Positions 1-12,175 of a stretch of DNA of 64,000 bases are shown piece by piece (positions within the stretch are counted from its first letter, which is position 1; the number at the start of each line of letters is the position of its first letter). Source of the DNA: Isoetes taiwanensis (Eukaryota; Streptophyta; Lycopodiopsida; Isoetales; Isoetaceae); contig JAJEKV010000384.1 in NCBI GenBank assembly GCA_021234155.1, positions 64,501 to 128,500 of the forward strand, in the 5' to 3' direction. The position numbers and the translations under genes are program-made. The notes below the pieces were generated by a model. That model was not told where the DNA came from, searched no databases, and saw only the letters and a list, made by a program, of their open reading frames with translations.

Positions 1-125
1 ATGCCACATGAAACCTGAAGAATGCACAGTTTGTACAACTTAATTCTTTCTGTAGTTTTCATTTACTGTGCATGCCACATAAAACCTGAAGAACGTAATG
101 TTTGTACAACTTAATTCTTGCTGCA
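1..125. repeat. Two-copy tandem repeat, about 71 bp
   Basis: Two copies begin with ATGCCACAT at 1 and 72. They share the core ending in TTTGTACAACTTAATTCTT with a few substitutions. The array may continue left of the window. No coding role is visible. Confidence 0.75.
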
Positions 126-1499
126 CGCTTTCAAAGTAAATGACAAGGCTTTGAGCTAAACATATTATTTTTATCAAGTTAGTTATGAGGCAGAGCCATG
201 ATATTTAGCAATCTCTGTTGTAATATGTTCTTTTACCAGTAAATTGGGTTTGGAGTTGCAATGGACAAGTAATGGAAGATGATACTATAAAATTATTGAC
301 TTGCACCATCTCCCAAATTTTAGTACTCTATAGAGGCACACATTTTATAACGTGCCTTTCTAAGGCCAAGCTTACGTGGAACCTTTATGATGGCAAGAAG
401 TTTCGAAGTTATACTATTGTGGAAATGGTATTTTATGTAAATATTGTGCTTTTTGATGAGAGGCACAGAGTTCAATATGCTATTGATTAAAAAGCATCTA
501 TGCTGTTGTTTGGCTGCCCGATCTTGCAGAATACCCCAATGGTCAAGAGATATTTTGGGAACTGCTTTTTATCTCTTTCTAAGTTCCAAAGAAGCATGCA
601 AAGGCGTTGTTGTTAATGTTTTAAATTTGAACATGCAACTATAAGTTGCTTAAAGTCAAACTCGATAGGCAATATCTTCCAACATTGCAGCTGCAAATGA
701 GCATTTTGTAATGGTCTACAAATCAAAGGCTGGTTGTCTCTCTTGAATATTCCTTCTAATATTGCACTTTGCAGCCCCGCCACAATATTCTCTAGGTCGG
801 GCATCTTTTTTTTTTTTTTTTTTTTTTTCTTGCTTATATAATCTCTCGTGATTTAAGTTAACAAGCAAGTTAGCATATGATTTTTACAAGATCCAAACAA
901 TACAGAACAACAATAAGGGTAGCTAAGTAATTGTTGGTTATATTCCCGCTATGTATGTCAACAAATTGTGGTGGCAATAGTGAGTTCAAAGACCCACCAT
1001 TTTGTCACATCTGCTGTCACCTCCATCAAACATTTTGTGTACACCTTAAACCGAGATATAACTCTCACTTTTAGGGGTGTTAGATGTAGGTGTCTAGATG
1101 CTTGACTACAAAATTCACCGCGATGCAAGCCTTGTACGGAGGCCATTTTTCTTATTAAAAAAAAAAAAGGCTATTTGCCTTGCCTAAAATATCCATGTGC
1201 ATCCATGTCGAAGCACTTTCATAGAACGGTGGCCTTTGCAAACATTCTTCTTTAGCAAGAAAGAACAAAAAGAGCCTATATTGTGTTTGTGACCTTATGG
1301 AATGATCAAAGGAAAAGAAATTAAGATCTAAATCTTATCTACTACATATATCCCCAGATAATAAAAGCCATGTAGCTCAATCCCCTAACATATTGCTTAC
1401 CATCATTTGCATAAAGTTCGAAGTTGTACCACCATGCCCCCGACACACAATCTTAGATGCCCGCATCGCCGGGCCACAATACTACTAACACATAATCAG
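126..1499. other. No gene recognised; poly(T) tract
   Basis: AT-rich sequence with only short, unconvincing reading frames. A run of 23 T at 806-828 could be the poly(A) tail of a retroposon inserted on the - strand, whose body would lie to the right, but I cannot name one. Confidence 0.4.
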
Positions 1500-3420
1500 C
1501 CAACGAATGCCCAGAACGCTTGGGCAACCAAGCATTAGTATGGAATATGGGTGTCCAACAAACAAGTGCCAAACTGGGAACCAACAGGGCTTCAAATGGC
1601 TTGAGCAGCATGAAACAAAGAAGATATCTCGGCTTCCAAGTTGGGCCCGACATCAACCGCAGATCAGAAATTTATATGGTAGCATTGATTAAAAATCACT
1701 TGGATAAATGGGCAAACAAGGGCCCGCTCTCCGCAAGGGCCACACATCAACAACATCATTTTGAAGCACTTTGGTACCTCACAAGTGGATGGGTGGTTAA
1801 AAAGCAATATCTGGAAGAAATCACCAAGTGTATAAGAATATACCTTTTTGAGAGGTCGTGGGGAGGTAAACCCTACATCTAAGGTTGGCTGGAAAATGTG
1901 ATCCTTCCAAAAGACAGGAGGACTGGGTCTAATTGACCCCATCAAATGTGCCAAGGCCCCGCTATTCAAGCTATTTGTTAGGGCCCTCTCCCCCCGCCAG
2001 CAGCCATGGAAGCTTCTTCGCGGACACATGTTGCCGAAAAGCAACTCGCATGTGAAAAAAAGGAGTCAAATGGAAACCTGATCCCCCTCGGGCTTTTGCC
2101 AACTGCCCACTTAAAGCAAAAGGGCTGCAGGGTTTTTCAGCTGGTTTGTTTAACCTTTGGGAACACTTTTAAACCAATGCTGCCAAGCAGATAGACCAGT
2201 CACCCCAAATCAGTTAAAAAAACAACCATCAGATCACAACCCCGCAGTAAAATTCCAAGGACATCACCGAGAGGATAGTTACGTGGATGGGGTGGAGATG
2301 GCTGCATGAAAAAGGAATAAGGACAATAGAAGACTTGGACAGGATCATAATGCCCACAAGAGAAGCCACTCTGCAAAAAATATTCCAAACCTTAGGGCCA
2401 TGCACTAGAAAAAGAATTATGAATGATGTGGAGATTTTGCTCCAAGCAGTAAAGGAAGCATGGACAGAACTTACCAATCAAAACCTTCCTTTTGGTGAAA
2501 AAATGGTACTGGGACCCTGTAGCAGATCAAAACAGTGAGAGGGGAGTATGGTTCCAGCCCCTACAGAATGACAGCAGAGGATTTAGGTTCACAGCAAATC
2601 AAAATGGAACAATACTACAAAAAACAAGTATTCGATATAGTTCCAATCCCCAACAGTCCGTAGACAAAGGAAGAAAATAAGAGTAATAGACCAAGGGCAA
2701 ATATATGGTATCCGATCCCGGTTGAAAAAGATCAATCAATAAAGCTCATGGTTTTCGTGAACCGCAACTCGTAAGATCTCACCGGGACCCTCAGATGTGG
2801 TAATCGAAATATGGAGATGCAGGTCGTTCGACTTTTTCACCTTCACCCCTAAAATGGGGCGTAATAATGCAAGCAGCTTGTTGAAAATCAAAACTCTAAG
2901 CTATTTCAAAAGGCCCTTAATCTGGGGGTTAAGAGTGACCTCGCCGCGACAAGACTTCAAGATCATCCGTCCAATCCCCCGCCATGCAAAGGTGAAATAC
3001 TTGCTGTGGCTTTTAGCAAATAAAAGTGCAATACCAAGGAAATATATCGGGTCAGCCCCCAAAGATTCTATCAATGCAAATGGTGTGGAGAACAGCAACC
3101 CAAAACATGTATTCCGGGCGCGGCAAAACATATCCGTGTTATTTTGAAACAAGCATGGAAAGTGTGGAGCCATCTTACAATAGCAAACATGAGCAGCAAA
3201 GATCACCGGCACATGGTCCTCATGTGCATGAAGGAGGATAACATGCATACCTGGAAAATATCCCCACATGGCAATTATTAGGCAATAATGAGCCTCACTT
3301 CACAGCTTCAAATTGGCCCTCATCAAATAAAGGGAACAAGAAATGACCAGGAGGTGTGGAATGTTTTGAGAGCTCACATAGTCCTGGACCATATGGAGAA
3401 GGTACACGCCATGCACTTTG
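1500..3420 (+). mobile_element. Degenerate LINE (L1-like) ORF2 C-terminal region
   Basis: Pieces in shifting frames match the part of plant non-LTR ORF2 downstream of the reverse-transcriptase core. Around 1600-1860 the frame reads HFEALWYLTSGW followed by a segment like the conserved end of L1 RT. At about 1915-2040 another frame reads GGLGLIDP, then KCAKAPLFK and PWKLLRGHM, a strongly LINE-like series. At 2290-2480 WRWLHEKGIRTIEDL precedes a zf-RVT-like stretch near 2980-3170 (VKYLLWLLANK, then CKWCGEQQPK in another frame). Many stops and frameshifts mean the copy is dead. The catalytic RT core is absent, so this is a 5'-truncated or internally deleted copy. The family is a similarity judgement by eye. 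Confidence 0.6.
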
Positions 3421-3495
3421 AAAATCGCGGATATTCAGATTAATCTCCTCGATGACGTAACTATGGACAAACATGGTTGCAACAATAGCGCCCTG

Positions 3496-4164
3496 TGGAT
3501 AGGTTCTATACGCACAAAATTAAAATTTCGACGAAAGTTAAAAATACGTATTTTTAATAAAAAATACGATTTAACGATAAATACCTCGCCGCCGAAAAAA
3601 TCTTCACAGACGCTGAAACCTTCGCGGAAAGCTGAGAAAAATTTTTCGCGTACGACGAAATAGAAAGAATCGCTACAAGAAAAGGAAAGGCTCGACATTC
3701 GCTGACGCCGAAAGCTTCGCGGATAGCTGACGCGAAAATTTTTTCACAGACGCTTATCCAGTATCATTTCGCAGACGCCTGTAAAGCAAATGGGTCAAAA
3801 AAAAAAAAAAAATACGCAAAAAAATACCCAAAAAACAATTCCCGGCTGCCGGAAGATTTAAGGACGCCGAAAAAACAACTAAATCAGCGTGACGCCAAAA
3901 AGTCCGCCAGACGCCGTGGTGGCGCTTGTTTCGCTGCAGACGCCAAAAATTTTGGTTTTCGCTGCGACGCCGTTCGGCGGTTTCGCAGACGCTGAAAATT
4001 TTTCGCAGACGCTGATATAGTTGTTTTCGCTGCAGACGAAAAATCTTCCGACGCCGAATTGTTTTTGCCGTATTTTTTGCTTTTATACGGCAAATTTGTG
4101 CCAGATCATACAATTCATAATGCATTCCATATAAAACGACAAATAGATTGAACCTATCCCCGAG
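3496..4164. mobile_element. Short-TIR DNA element with subterminal GACGC motifs
   Basis: The ends carry the inverted repeat GGATAGGTTC (about 3497-3506) and GAACCTATCC (about 4151-4160), with partial matching a few bases further in. The interior is packed with variants of CAGACGCTGAAA, GACGCCGAAAA and TTTTCGCAGACGC in both orientations, as expected for subterminal transposase-binding repeats. There is an AT-rich palindromic stretch near 3541-3570 and a hairpin-like GCCGTATTT / ATACGGC pair near 4067-4092. No transposase is encoded, so it would be a non-autonomous, MITE-like element about 665 bp long. The superfamily is unclear and no target-site duplication was established. Confidence 0.5.
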
Positions 4165-5139
4165 CTGCCCAAAGACTCTTGGATCATGAATAAAAAAAAT
4201 GAATGAGGATAAAAAAGAGGAGGAAGCTGCAAAATGGCTTAGAACTGAGCCCCACTTTCTGCATTGAAGAGGGGAAGAGCCGGAGTGGATCTCGACACCC
4301 CGCTACCGGCTAATGAACCTCCTCAATACAAGGAAGGGAAGGGGTTAGTGCACCAATATTTAGGAAGGATCTTACACTCTATAGAGAGCCTCCCGCGCCC
4401 CTCGCCCCTCATGTCAATAAGTCTGAATCCTGCAGCAGGACCCATCTCAAGATAAATCAAGAAACGTAAGAAAAAAATGTATACCGAAAGTGTGACCAAA
4501 AGTCACCAAGCAAGAAGCAAGCAATAGATCTGTTATAAAGCAAACCCCCTCCGGGCTCCCTCAACTGGCCGATTCCGGCCGATCCCCGATGCCGAGTGGA
4601 GGGACCGGAGAGACGGGATCCCAGCCAGAAATGCAGGAGAAAATGGTAAAAGAAAATTACAGAGTCGGAATGGTGCTTTTATACGGTAGTTCAAAGACTT
4701 CTTCTCAAGATGCCGCTCATGTCACCCTAATGAGTGTGCCTTCATTTGCATGATCAGATCACAGACCTCGAATCAAGTACAATTAATGGGGATTACTCAG
4801 ACCTGATCTAAGCAAGTACCTAATCTGGGTAGCTAATGGTTAGCAACGAAGACCCATGCAAAGAAATGGGTCCCAAGCTCAAACCCGCCCACCAGTAATT
4901 GATTAGTCACTATCACCACTATTTCCACTACAATTTTATGGGGCTCTAACCATTAAGGTCATATAGCAACATTTGGTAAACAACAGAGCGCCCATGGTGG
5001 GTTGGGTAGTGTTGGGGCCTACATTCACTGTGTCTACTAAAAAAAAAAAAATAATAATAATAATAATTTTTAAGTTGTTGGCCCTGGGGCCCACACCCTA
5101 CTCCTAGTGGGTACTGTTATTAAAGTTTTGATTCTTAAG
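4165..5139. other. No gene recognised
   Basis: Mixed-composition sequence without a convincing reading frame. A simple repeat of A followed by ATA units lies at about 5040-5068. Nothing else could be assigned. Confidence 0.4.
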
Positions 5140-5250
5140 GACCCTAAGGCTTAGACCAGTTGGTTTAGCCCTATGTTGAGAGGTCAAGGGCTCAAACCCA
5201 GGTGACCATAGGTGTCCCCCACTTGTTGTTCAGGGCTCCCACTTTTTGGG
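5140..5250 (+). mobile_element. tRNA-derived SINE head
   Basis: An A-box-like TAGACCAGTTG at 5152-5162 matches the RNA polymerase III A box at 10 of 11 positions. A B-box-like GGCTCAAACCC at 5189-5199 lies 26 bases downstream, matching at about 9 of 11. No acceptor stem is visible, so it is not a functional tRNA. The 3' limit is uncertain; a T-rich tract at about 5406-5443 could be the tail. Confidence 0.4.
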
Positions 5251-5308
5251 GCTTTTGCCCATTGTTGTAATTTTAGACAAGTTGGCATGGAGCCCCCGCG
5301 ACTTGCCT

Positions 5309-5443
5309 CCCCATCCCCGCCTCCCCACCCCTCTTTCCCCTCCCATCCCCCCTCCCCCTTCTCTCTCTCTCTCCGCCATTCTCTCCCCCCTCTCCACCCC
5401 ATCTTTTCCTCTTTCTTTCTTTTTTTTTCTTTCTTTCTTCTCC
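5309..5443 (+). repeat. Pyrimidine-rich low-complexity tract
   Basis: About 135 bases almost wholly C and T, with (CT)n and CTTT runs. Proline/serine-rich and glycine/glutamate-rich frames across it are composition artefacts. Confidence 0.8.
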
Positions 5444-6026
5444 TTTGTTGTTCTGTTGGCCATGCGGCCTCTCCGATCTTGTCCAAGGTCCGGATGTCGT
5501 TGGATTGGCCTCGACGAAAGAGAGGGTTGGTCCCACCCCTCTCGCCCTCTTTTTGCTCCCCGCTAAGGGGGAGCTTTTTGGGACCATTAGGGTCCCATGT
5601 GGTATTGAGGATGATTATATTTTGTATACCCATCTAGCACCCTCCCGAGAGTCCTGCCTAGGTCTCTTAGGATCTCTTTGGCTTGGGATGTGTGATCAAG
5701 GCCTATGTGTGGAGGATTGTAACCCTCTCCAGCCAGCTTTGCTCACTCCCGACCCTTCTTCTTGTGCCATAGCCTTGTGACTCGCGGGTTGCGGATGCCT
5801 TGAGTGTCCGACGCTCTTCATAGCCTAGGCGTATGGTTTTATGGTTCCTCGATTTCCTAGTCCGTATGTGATGCATTTGTTAGCCCCGATGTTCTTTGCT
5901 TGACCGGTGGGGATCCCATCCGTTTCGGGTTGATGATTGCGTATTTCCCGCTGTTCTTCATGTATACCCCTCTCGTGAGCATGGTCTAGGGATTTTCGGG
6001 ATTGGTTGTATGACTCTACCCACCAC
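5444..6026. other. No gene recognised; sequence replacing the rest of the 18S gene
   Basis: Moderately GC-rich sequence next to the broken end of the 18S fragment. It does not read as the continuation of 18S rRNA on either strand. A 67-codon frame on the - strand (5825-6028) overlaps the break and is probably spurious. Confidence 0.4.
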
Positions 6027-6413
6027 ATCGAACCCTAATTCCCGTCACACCCGGCCACCACCATGGTAGGCCACTATCCTACCATCGAAAAGTTGATAGG
6101 GCAGAAATTTGAATGAAATATCACGGGCGCTAAGGCCGGCGATTCGACTAGTTATCATGAGTCATCGCGTGAGCGTGCAAGCCCGCATCGGCTTTTTATC
6201 CGATAAATGCATCCCTCCCATGGGTCGGAACTTGGTGCACGATTAGCTCTAGAATTACTACGGTTATCCGAAAGTAGTAAGATACCATCAAATAAACTAT
6301 AATCGATTTAATGAGCCATTCGCAGCTTCACAAAGACAAGGTAGCTTATACTTACACATGCATGGCTTAATCTTTGAGACAAGCATATGACTACCGGCAG
6401 GATCAACCAGGTA
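6027..6413 (-). rRNA. 18S rRNA gene, 5' fragment (truncated)
   Basis: Read on the - strand, the mature 5' end TACCTGGTTGATCCTGCC starts at 6413. It continues through recognisable small-subunit segments: the GTCTCAAAGATTAAGCCATG block, GCGAATGGCTCATTAAATC, TAGTAATTCTAGAGCTAAT and AATTTCTGCCCTATCAACTT. Homology stops abruptly after GGGTTCGAT at about 6027, roughly 387 nt into a gene that is normally about 1.8 kb. Several substitutions and small indels relative to the land-plant consensus, for example after CATGTGTAAGTAT and near the end, point to a pseudogenised copy. The upstream side is occupied by spacer-like DNA, as expected for an rDNA unit transcribed right to left. Confidence 0.93.
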
Positions 6414-8079
6414 GCTTCCATAAAGGGGGACAGCCATCCACCCACACCGGGTGGAGGGGCACAATGAGAGAGAGGGAACGATCAGCATCGACTCCACCGC
6501 TCCCAAAGGGGCCGAGCGGCAAGACGATGGAGGCATGGTCGCCCGGCACCAACACTTGAAGTGGGAGGTCGGCCGCCAACAAAGAAAGAAAGACAGAGGA
6601 GAGAAGGACATGCACCGCACCAACCGAAAAGTGTCCAAGAATGGAACCGGAACAAGGCCACCAAACGACGCCGGAGGCCGTGGAACACACATGATGAGGA
6701 CTAGGTCGAGCCGAACATTGAACGCCTCGAACTTGTTGTGTGCATCCGAACTCCAAGATGGTAGGTGGAAGAGGTTCCGCCCTGCTCCCTAATACACAAA
6801 GAGGGTAAAAGCACATCTCCAACCATCCAAGGCCTATGCATTGGGCGGGCGAGAGCAGGGGCCACCAACCACAACGAGCCCGGCAATCCGTAATCCAGGC
6901 CACAACCGCCATGAACGAGCCAAACGGGACCCAATGGGGCAAGGGAAACAAGAGCAAGGCACCACCACAAAGACAACCCAACCGGACGGGTCCGAGAGGG
7001 AGGGCAACGATGGAGCCAAGCCCAAAACCAACATCACATTCCCAACAGGCTTTGGCAACCTTTCCCACCAACCCGCTTCCGGGAGGCAGGTCGGACACCG
7101 AGGCCAATTTCCAACATTGAGGAACCAACACGCCAAAGCCAACCAAAGGCAGACGGAAACAACGGAGGGCACCAAGCCGGTGTGGCACACAAACCCGAGG
7201 AACCGAATCCTTTGAACACGGGCGAAGCACGACGCGAAGTCGTGGACCCGCATTGTAGCACGCAACAACAAGGTGAAATGCACTTCCCAACTTCCAACTC
7301 AATCTGAACACGCACAAATCCCATTAAGCCAAGGCGGGTCCAATAACGGGCCCGACATGATTAGCCAAAACGACCAAGGGCAAGCAACCCATTCCAGCTC
7401 CAGCCCGCCTTACATGCTTGGGAAGGAAAGCCACCAACCTGGCTAGACCAACCCAACAAGCAACCGCCCCGAAGTAGCCGCCGAGTCGAAAGCAAGAGTG
7501 TTGGCCATGTTCACGGCTAAAAGTCTTGGTCGACGCCAAGGCCCCTGGCCGAGCCAAAACGAATGCCAAGGACCAACACCACCCGACAAGGACCACCCAC
7601 CTTGCCCAAAACCGCTTTCAGAAGTTCACCATGTCTCCTCCGACCGCGTGGAATCCACTCCATGGCCAAGACAAGGGGAAGCCGAAAGCAACCCGGGTTG
7701 GGAAGCAAAACCACCAATTAGTGCAAATCGCGGATCACCGAGCCCGCCATCGGGTAACCAGCCGCATTCAGCCCTCAATTTAAGATCATCGCCGGGCGAT
7801 GGCGATCCCAGCTCAAAAAGCCTTGAACCAACCGAGTGGAAGCTACCAGCCATTTAGTTCAAAACCAACAACCAGCCCAACCAGCCATATTAAGCCGCCG
7901 CCGATGCCGCCGCGACCAGCTATCCGCCCTGGCTAACCGACAAGCCACCAGCCAAACGCTCCTCACACGACGCGGCACATCACCAACCAACCAACAATGC
8001 GAGCCAAACTGACCCGAGCCAACCAACCGCGGCCAAGGAAGGAGCCAACCAGCCGGCACAACCTAAGGAGGAACTTGAG
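6414..8079 (-). other. Presumed rDNA external transcribed spacer / proximal IGS
   Basis: GC-rich DNA directly upstream of the 18S 5' end on the - strand. Long overlapping frames occur on both strands, but they have no domain signal and contain compositional runs, so I reject them as genes. No plant Pol I start motif (TATATA followed by purine-GGG) was found. The assignment rests on position next to 18S and on the repeat arrays further upstream. Confidence 0.5.
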
Positions 8080-9770
8080 TCAGCCACCGAGATGACCAAG
8101 CCAAGAAACCAGAGGTGACCAAACCGGTGGAGCCAGCCAAAAACGACCAACGGAACCAACCGGGTCGGGTGGGGAGCCGACTAACCCGAGGGACCGAGGG
8201 AAGGAACCGACCAGCCATGACCAACCCAAGTTGGGATCTTAAGTGGGTTTTCTACTAAGTGCCCAAATAAACCAACCGGAGGTGACCAAAACCCAGGTGC
8301 CTTCATTGTGGAACCAACCGACTAGCCGACCAACCAGACCAACTAACGGGACCAACCGGCCGGGTGGGTAGCCGAATCAACCGGATCGACCGAGGGAAGT
8401 AACCGACCAGCCATGACCAACCCAAGTTGGGATCTTAAGTGGGTTTTCTACTAAGTGCCCAGCCGAAAACCAACCGAGGTGACCAAAACCGAGGTGCCTT
8501 CATTGGGAACAAACCGACTAGCCGACCAACCAGATCGACCAACGGAACCAACCGGTCGGGTGGGGAGCCGACTAACCGGAGGGACCGAGGGAAGTAACCG
8601 ATCACCATGACCAACCCAAGTTGGGATCTTAAGTGGGTTTTCTACTAAGTGCCCAGCCAAAACCAACCGGAGGTGACCAAAACCGAGGTGCCTTCATTGT
8701 GGAACCAACCGACTAGCCGATTCAACCGCACCGACCAACGGAACCAACCGGGTCGGTTGGGGAGCCCACTAACCGGAGGGACCGAGGGAAGGAACCGACC
8801 CACCATGACCAACCCAAGTTGGGATCTTAAGTGGGTTTTCTACTAAGTGCCCAAATTCAAAAACCAACCGGAGGTGACCAAAACCGAGGTGCCTTCAACA
8901 GGAACCAACCGACCAGCCGACCAACCAAATAACTAACGGAACCAACCGGTCGGGTGGGGAGTCGATCAACCGGACCGACCGAGGGAAGGAACCGACCGGG
9001 CCATGACCAACCCAAGTTGGGATCTTAAGTGGGTTTTCTACTAAGTGCCCAGCCGAAACCAACCGGAGGTGACCAAAACGGAGGTGCCTTCTCACAGGGA
9101 ACAAACCGACTAGCCGACCAACCAAACCGACCAACGGAACCAACCGGTCGGGTGGGGAGCCACTAACCGGAGGGACCGAGGGATCCATCAGCCATGACCA
9201 ACCCAAGTTGGGAGGGGGGTTTTCTATTGGTGCCCAAACAAACCAACCGGAGGTGACAAAACCAGGTGCCTTAAGGGAACCAACCACTAGCCGACCAACC
9301 AAAGCAAAACTAACGAACCAAAACCGGAAAGTTAGGGGAGCAAAACCGGAGGGACCGAGGAAAGGAACCGACTAAGCCATGACCAACCCAAGTTGGGATC
9401 TTAAGTGGGTTTTCTACCAAGTGCCCTAAACCAACCGAGGTGACCAAAACCGAGGTGCCTTCACAGGAACAAACCGACTAGCCGACCAACCAAACCGACC
9501 AACGGAACCAACCCGGTCAGTTAGGGTGACCAACCTGGACCGACCGAGGAAAGGAACCGACTACCATGACCAACCCAAGTTGGGATCTTAAGTGGTTTTC
9601 TACTAAGTGCCCAGCCAAACCAACCGGAGGTGACCAAAACGGAGGAGCCTTCAGAGGGAACAAATCGACTAGCCGACCAACCAAACCCACCAACGGAACC
9701 AACCAACCGGGCAGCAAGGATCCAAGAGCTGAAAGGGGGCGATTGGCTTGTGCGCTTTTGGAGTAGCCAA
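8080..9770. repeat. IGS tandem array A, about 185-198 bp, 8 copies
   Basis: The anchor CCAACCCAAGTTGGGATCTT or a close variant recurs at 8221, 8417, 8611, 8809, 9007, 9198, 9383 and 9570, giving steps of 196, 194, 198, 198, 191, 185 and 187. Each unit also holds GGAGGTGACCAAAACCGAGG, GACCAACCAA and GGGACCGAGGGAAG. Copies become more divergent and shorter to the right. This architecture is typical of rDNA intergenic spacer subrepeats. Confidence 0.9.
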
Positions 9771-10069
9771 ACCATCTAGAGTACTAAGGTGCACAAAGGC
9801 TAGAGCAACCCCGCGGGGTAGCCAAAACCGAAAGTGAGCAAACCGCCCAAGTCCATCGCTGTACTAAGTCGCCCAAGACCAAGTGCAAACTGCCCCTTCC
9901 ACTATCCCCAAGGTTTGTGAATGCCCCCACACTTTTATGTCAAAAAATAGGGCCCCGGGCCCGCCCATAAAGGAGGCTCGAGCCGAACGACGCCATGGAT
10001 AGGAAGGGGCGGGAAGGAAGCTTATAGGTGGCAGCCTCCCGCCAATCGGCCATTCCACGGCCCAAACAG
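9771..10069. other. Spacer between IGS arrays A and B
   Basis: Unique sequence with no gene or repeat signal, between the two GC-rich arrays. Confidence 0.4.
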
Positions 10070-11065
10070 GGCTCTATTGTCAGCACCCCCGTTATCAGCC
10101 AGGGCCGCCGCCAAGGCGGGCGCGGACCTCCCCGTGACGCACGCCGTCCAGCTTTAGACGGGGACTGCCGCCGGCGCGGCGCCAAGTCGCCGTGGGGGAC
10201 GTGGCAGGCCATCCCGACACATCACGCAGGGCCTCTGCTGACGTGTCAGGTCCCCCATTATCAGCCATAGCCCCCGCTTTCAGCCATGGCGGGCGCTGAC
10301 GGGTTTAGAGCCGCCCGGCCATCTCGCGGAGGCAAACGCTGGACCGGGCGAGGGCAGGCGCGCATTGCTGACGTGGAAACCATCTCGGCACGCCATCCAA
10401 GACCCGTGATGACGTGTCAGGCCCCCGTTATCAGCCAAAACCCCCGTTATCAGCCGAGGCATGCGCTGACGGGTCTAGAGCGCCCGGCGGTCCGGACGGT
10501 GCGCGTAACCCGGTGGGCAGGGGCGCATTGCTGACGTGGAAACCATCTCGCACGCCGTCTAAGGGCCCGTGCTGACGTGTCAGCCCCCCGTTATCAGCCA
10601 AGTACCCCGCTATCAGCCGAGGCGGCGCTGACGGGTTTAGAGTCGCCCGCTCGGCGGTCCGGGCGGGGCAAGGGCGCATTGCTGACGTGGAAACCATCTC
10701 GCACGCTGTCCAAGGCCCGTGCTGACGTGTCAGTCCCCCGTTATCAGCCTGGTACCCCCGTTATCAGTGGAAACCATTCGGCGGCGCTGACGCCGCCTAT
10801 AGCCGGGGCGGCGCCCCTCGCGTCCGGGCGCGGGCAAGGGCGCATTGCTGACGTGGAAACCAGCTTGGCACGCCGGTCCAAGACCCGTGATGACGTGTCA
10901 GTCCCCCGTTATCAGCCAAGTACCCCCGTTATCAGCCGAGGCGGCGCTGACGGGTCTAGAGACGGTTCCGGCGGTCCGGCGCGGGCAAGGGCGCATTGCT
11001 GACGTGGAAACCATGTCGGCACGCTGTCCAAGACCCGTGCTGATGTGTCGGGCACCCATTATCAT
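10070..11065. repeat. IGS tandem array B, about 151-166 bp, 5-6 copies
   Basis: The anchor GCTGACGTGGAAACCA recurs at 10367, 10530, 10681, 10847 and 10998 (steps 163, 151, 166, 151). A second anchor, GACGTGTCAG followed by CCCCCGTTATCAGCC, recurs in each unit and once more near 10239. The alternation of longer and shorter steps suggests a dimeric higher-order unit. Confidence 0.9.
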
Positions 11066-11086
11066 CCGCGGGTAACGGAGGAGGAG

Positions 11087-12175
11087 GCCGCCAACTTAGG
11101 CTTTAGGGCGGCAATGTTGGCTCCCGGCGGTCATATGCCGCAAAAGCGAGCCGGGCGGAAAAATGCGGGAGCCTAGACAAAACCAGACGAAAGCAATGTC
11201 CTCCAAGGTCGAAGTCATCCGGAAGGCCGCCTGCTATCAGCCTCAAGACGAAGAGCAAAGTAAAGACCGCCGCGATCCACCATGTGCCGCCCGCGCAGCC
11301 TTGCTTGGTCGGTGCGGGTCCGTCGCTGCGGAATTGCGCGGTTGCCGACACGCCAACCATCTCCCTTGTCGTAAAGGTCACCGCTGATGTGGCAGGTCAC
11401 CGCTATCGCCCGTGGCACGAGATGAGACCGCCAAGTCGGGCTTGAGGCGGCAACGATGGCTCTCGGGCGGTCATGAGCCACAAACACGGATTCAAGCTGG
11501 CATATGCGGGATATGACATGGAAACCATATCGAATGCCATCCGAACCCGTGAGTGACGTGGAAGGCCACCCGCTATCAGCCAAAGGCGCTAAGAAGAGGC
11601 AAAAGGCCGCCAGATCCACCAAGTAGTGCCGGCTCCATGCGCCCCCGCCGAGGTCGATGAGGGTCCGGGCGCTGCGGAAATGGCGCGTTGTCGACGTGGT
11701 AACCATCTCCTTGTTGTAAAAGGCCCCGGCCGATGTGGCAGGCCGCCTTATCAGCCGCGGGCGAAGAGGTGGCCGCCAACTCGGGCTTGAGGCGTAAACC
11801 CGGGTTCGGGCGGTCGCCCACCGCGAAACGATATCCGGCGGGGGTAATGCGGGATATGGCATGGAAGCCATATCCCAATGTCCTCCAAGACGTGTGGTGA
11901 TGTGGCAGGTCACTCCGCGTGATCAGCCACAACGCGAAGAAGGTGAAAAGCCGCCGCGATCTACCAAGTGTCGCCTCAGGCGGTCCGCTTGGCCGAGCGC
12001 GGTTCGGGCGCGTGAAAGGGCGCGGTTGCGGGCGTGGTAACCATCTTCTCATGTCTTGAAGACTCATGCTAGGCCGCCCGTGAATCAGACGCGGGCGCAA
12101 GAGGAGGGCCAACCGGGCTTCAGCGGCAACGGTGGCTATGGGCGGTCATGCACCGTAGACGCTGATCTTGGCGCT
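11087..12175. repeat. IGS tandem array C, about 330-344 bp, 4 copies
   Basis: A block of the type GGCCGCCAACTCGGGCTTGAG followed by GGGCGGTCATG recurs near 11087, 11427, 11771 and 12101 (steps about 340, 344, 330). Units include ATGCGGGATATG and CATGGAAACCATAT. Copies are diverged, and the last is cut by the SINE-like element that starts at about 12176. Confidence 0.8.

Noticed and set aside
5184-5637. Pro/Ser-rich and Gly/Glu/Arg-rich frames of 100-150 codons
   Set aside because: They are produced by the CT-rich tract and by its complement; all three phases are open for the same compositional reason.
6403-7317. 304-codon frame on the - strand (and overlapping frames on both strands) upstream of 18S
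   Set aside because: Long frames are expected in GC-rich spacer. Several overlap in all phases, none has a domain signal, and the first codons run into the 18S gene itself.
10028-12112. Frames of 140-230 codons across GC-rich arrays
   Set aside because: Periodicity follows the tandem repeats; no domain or codon signal.
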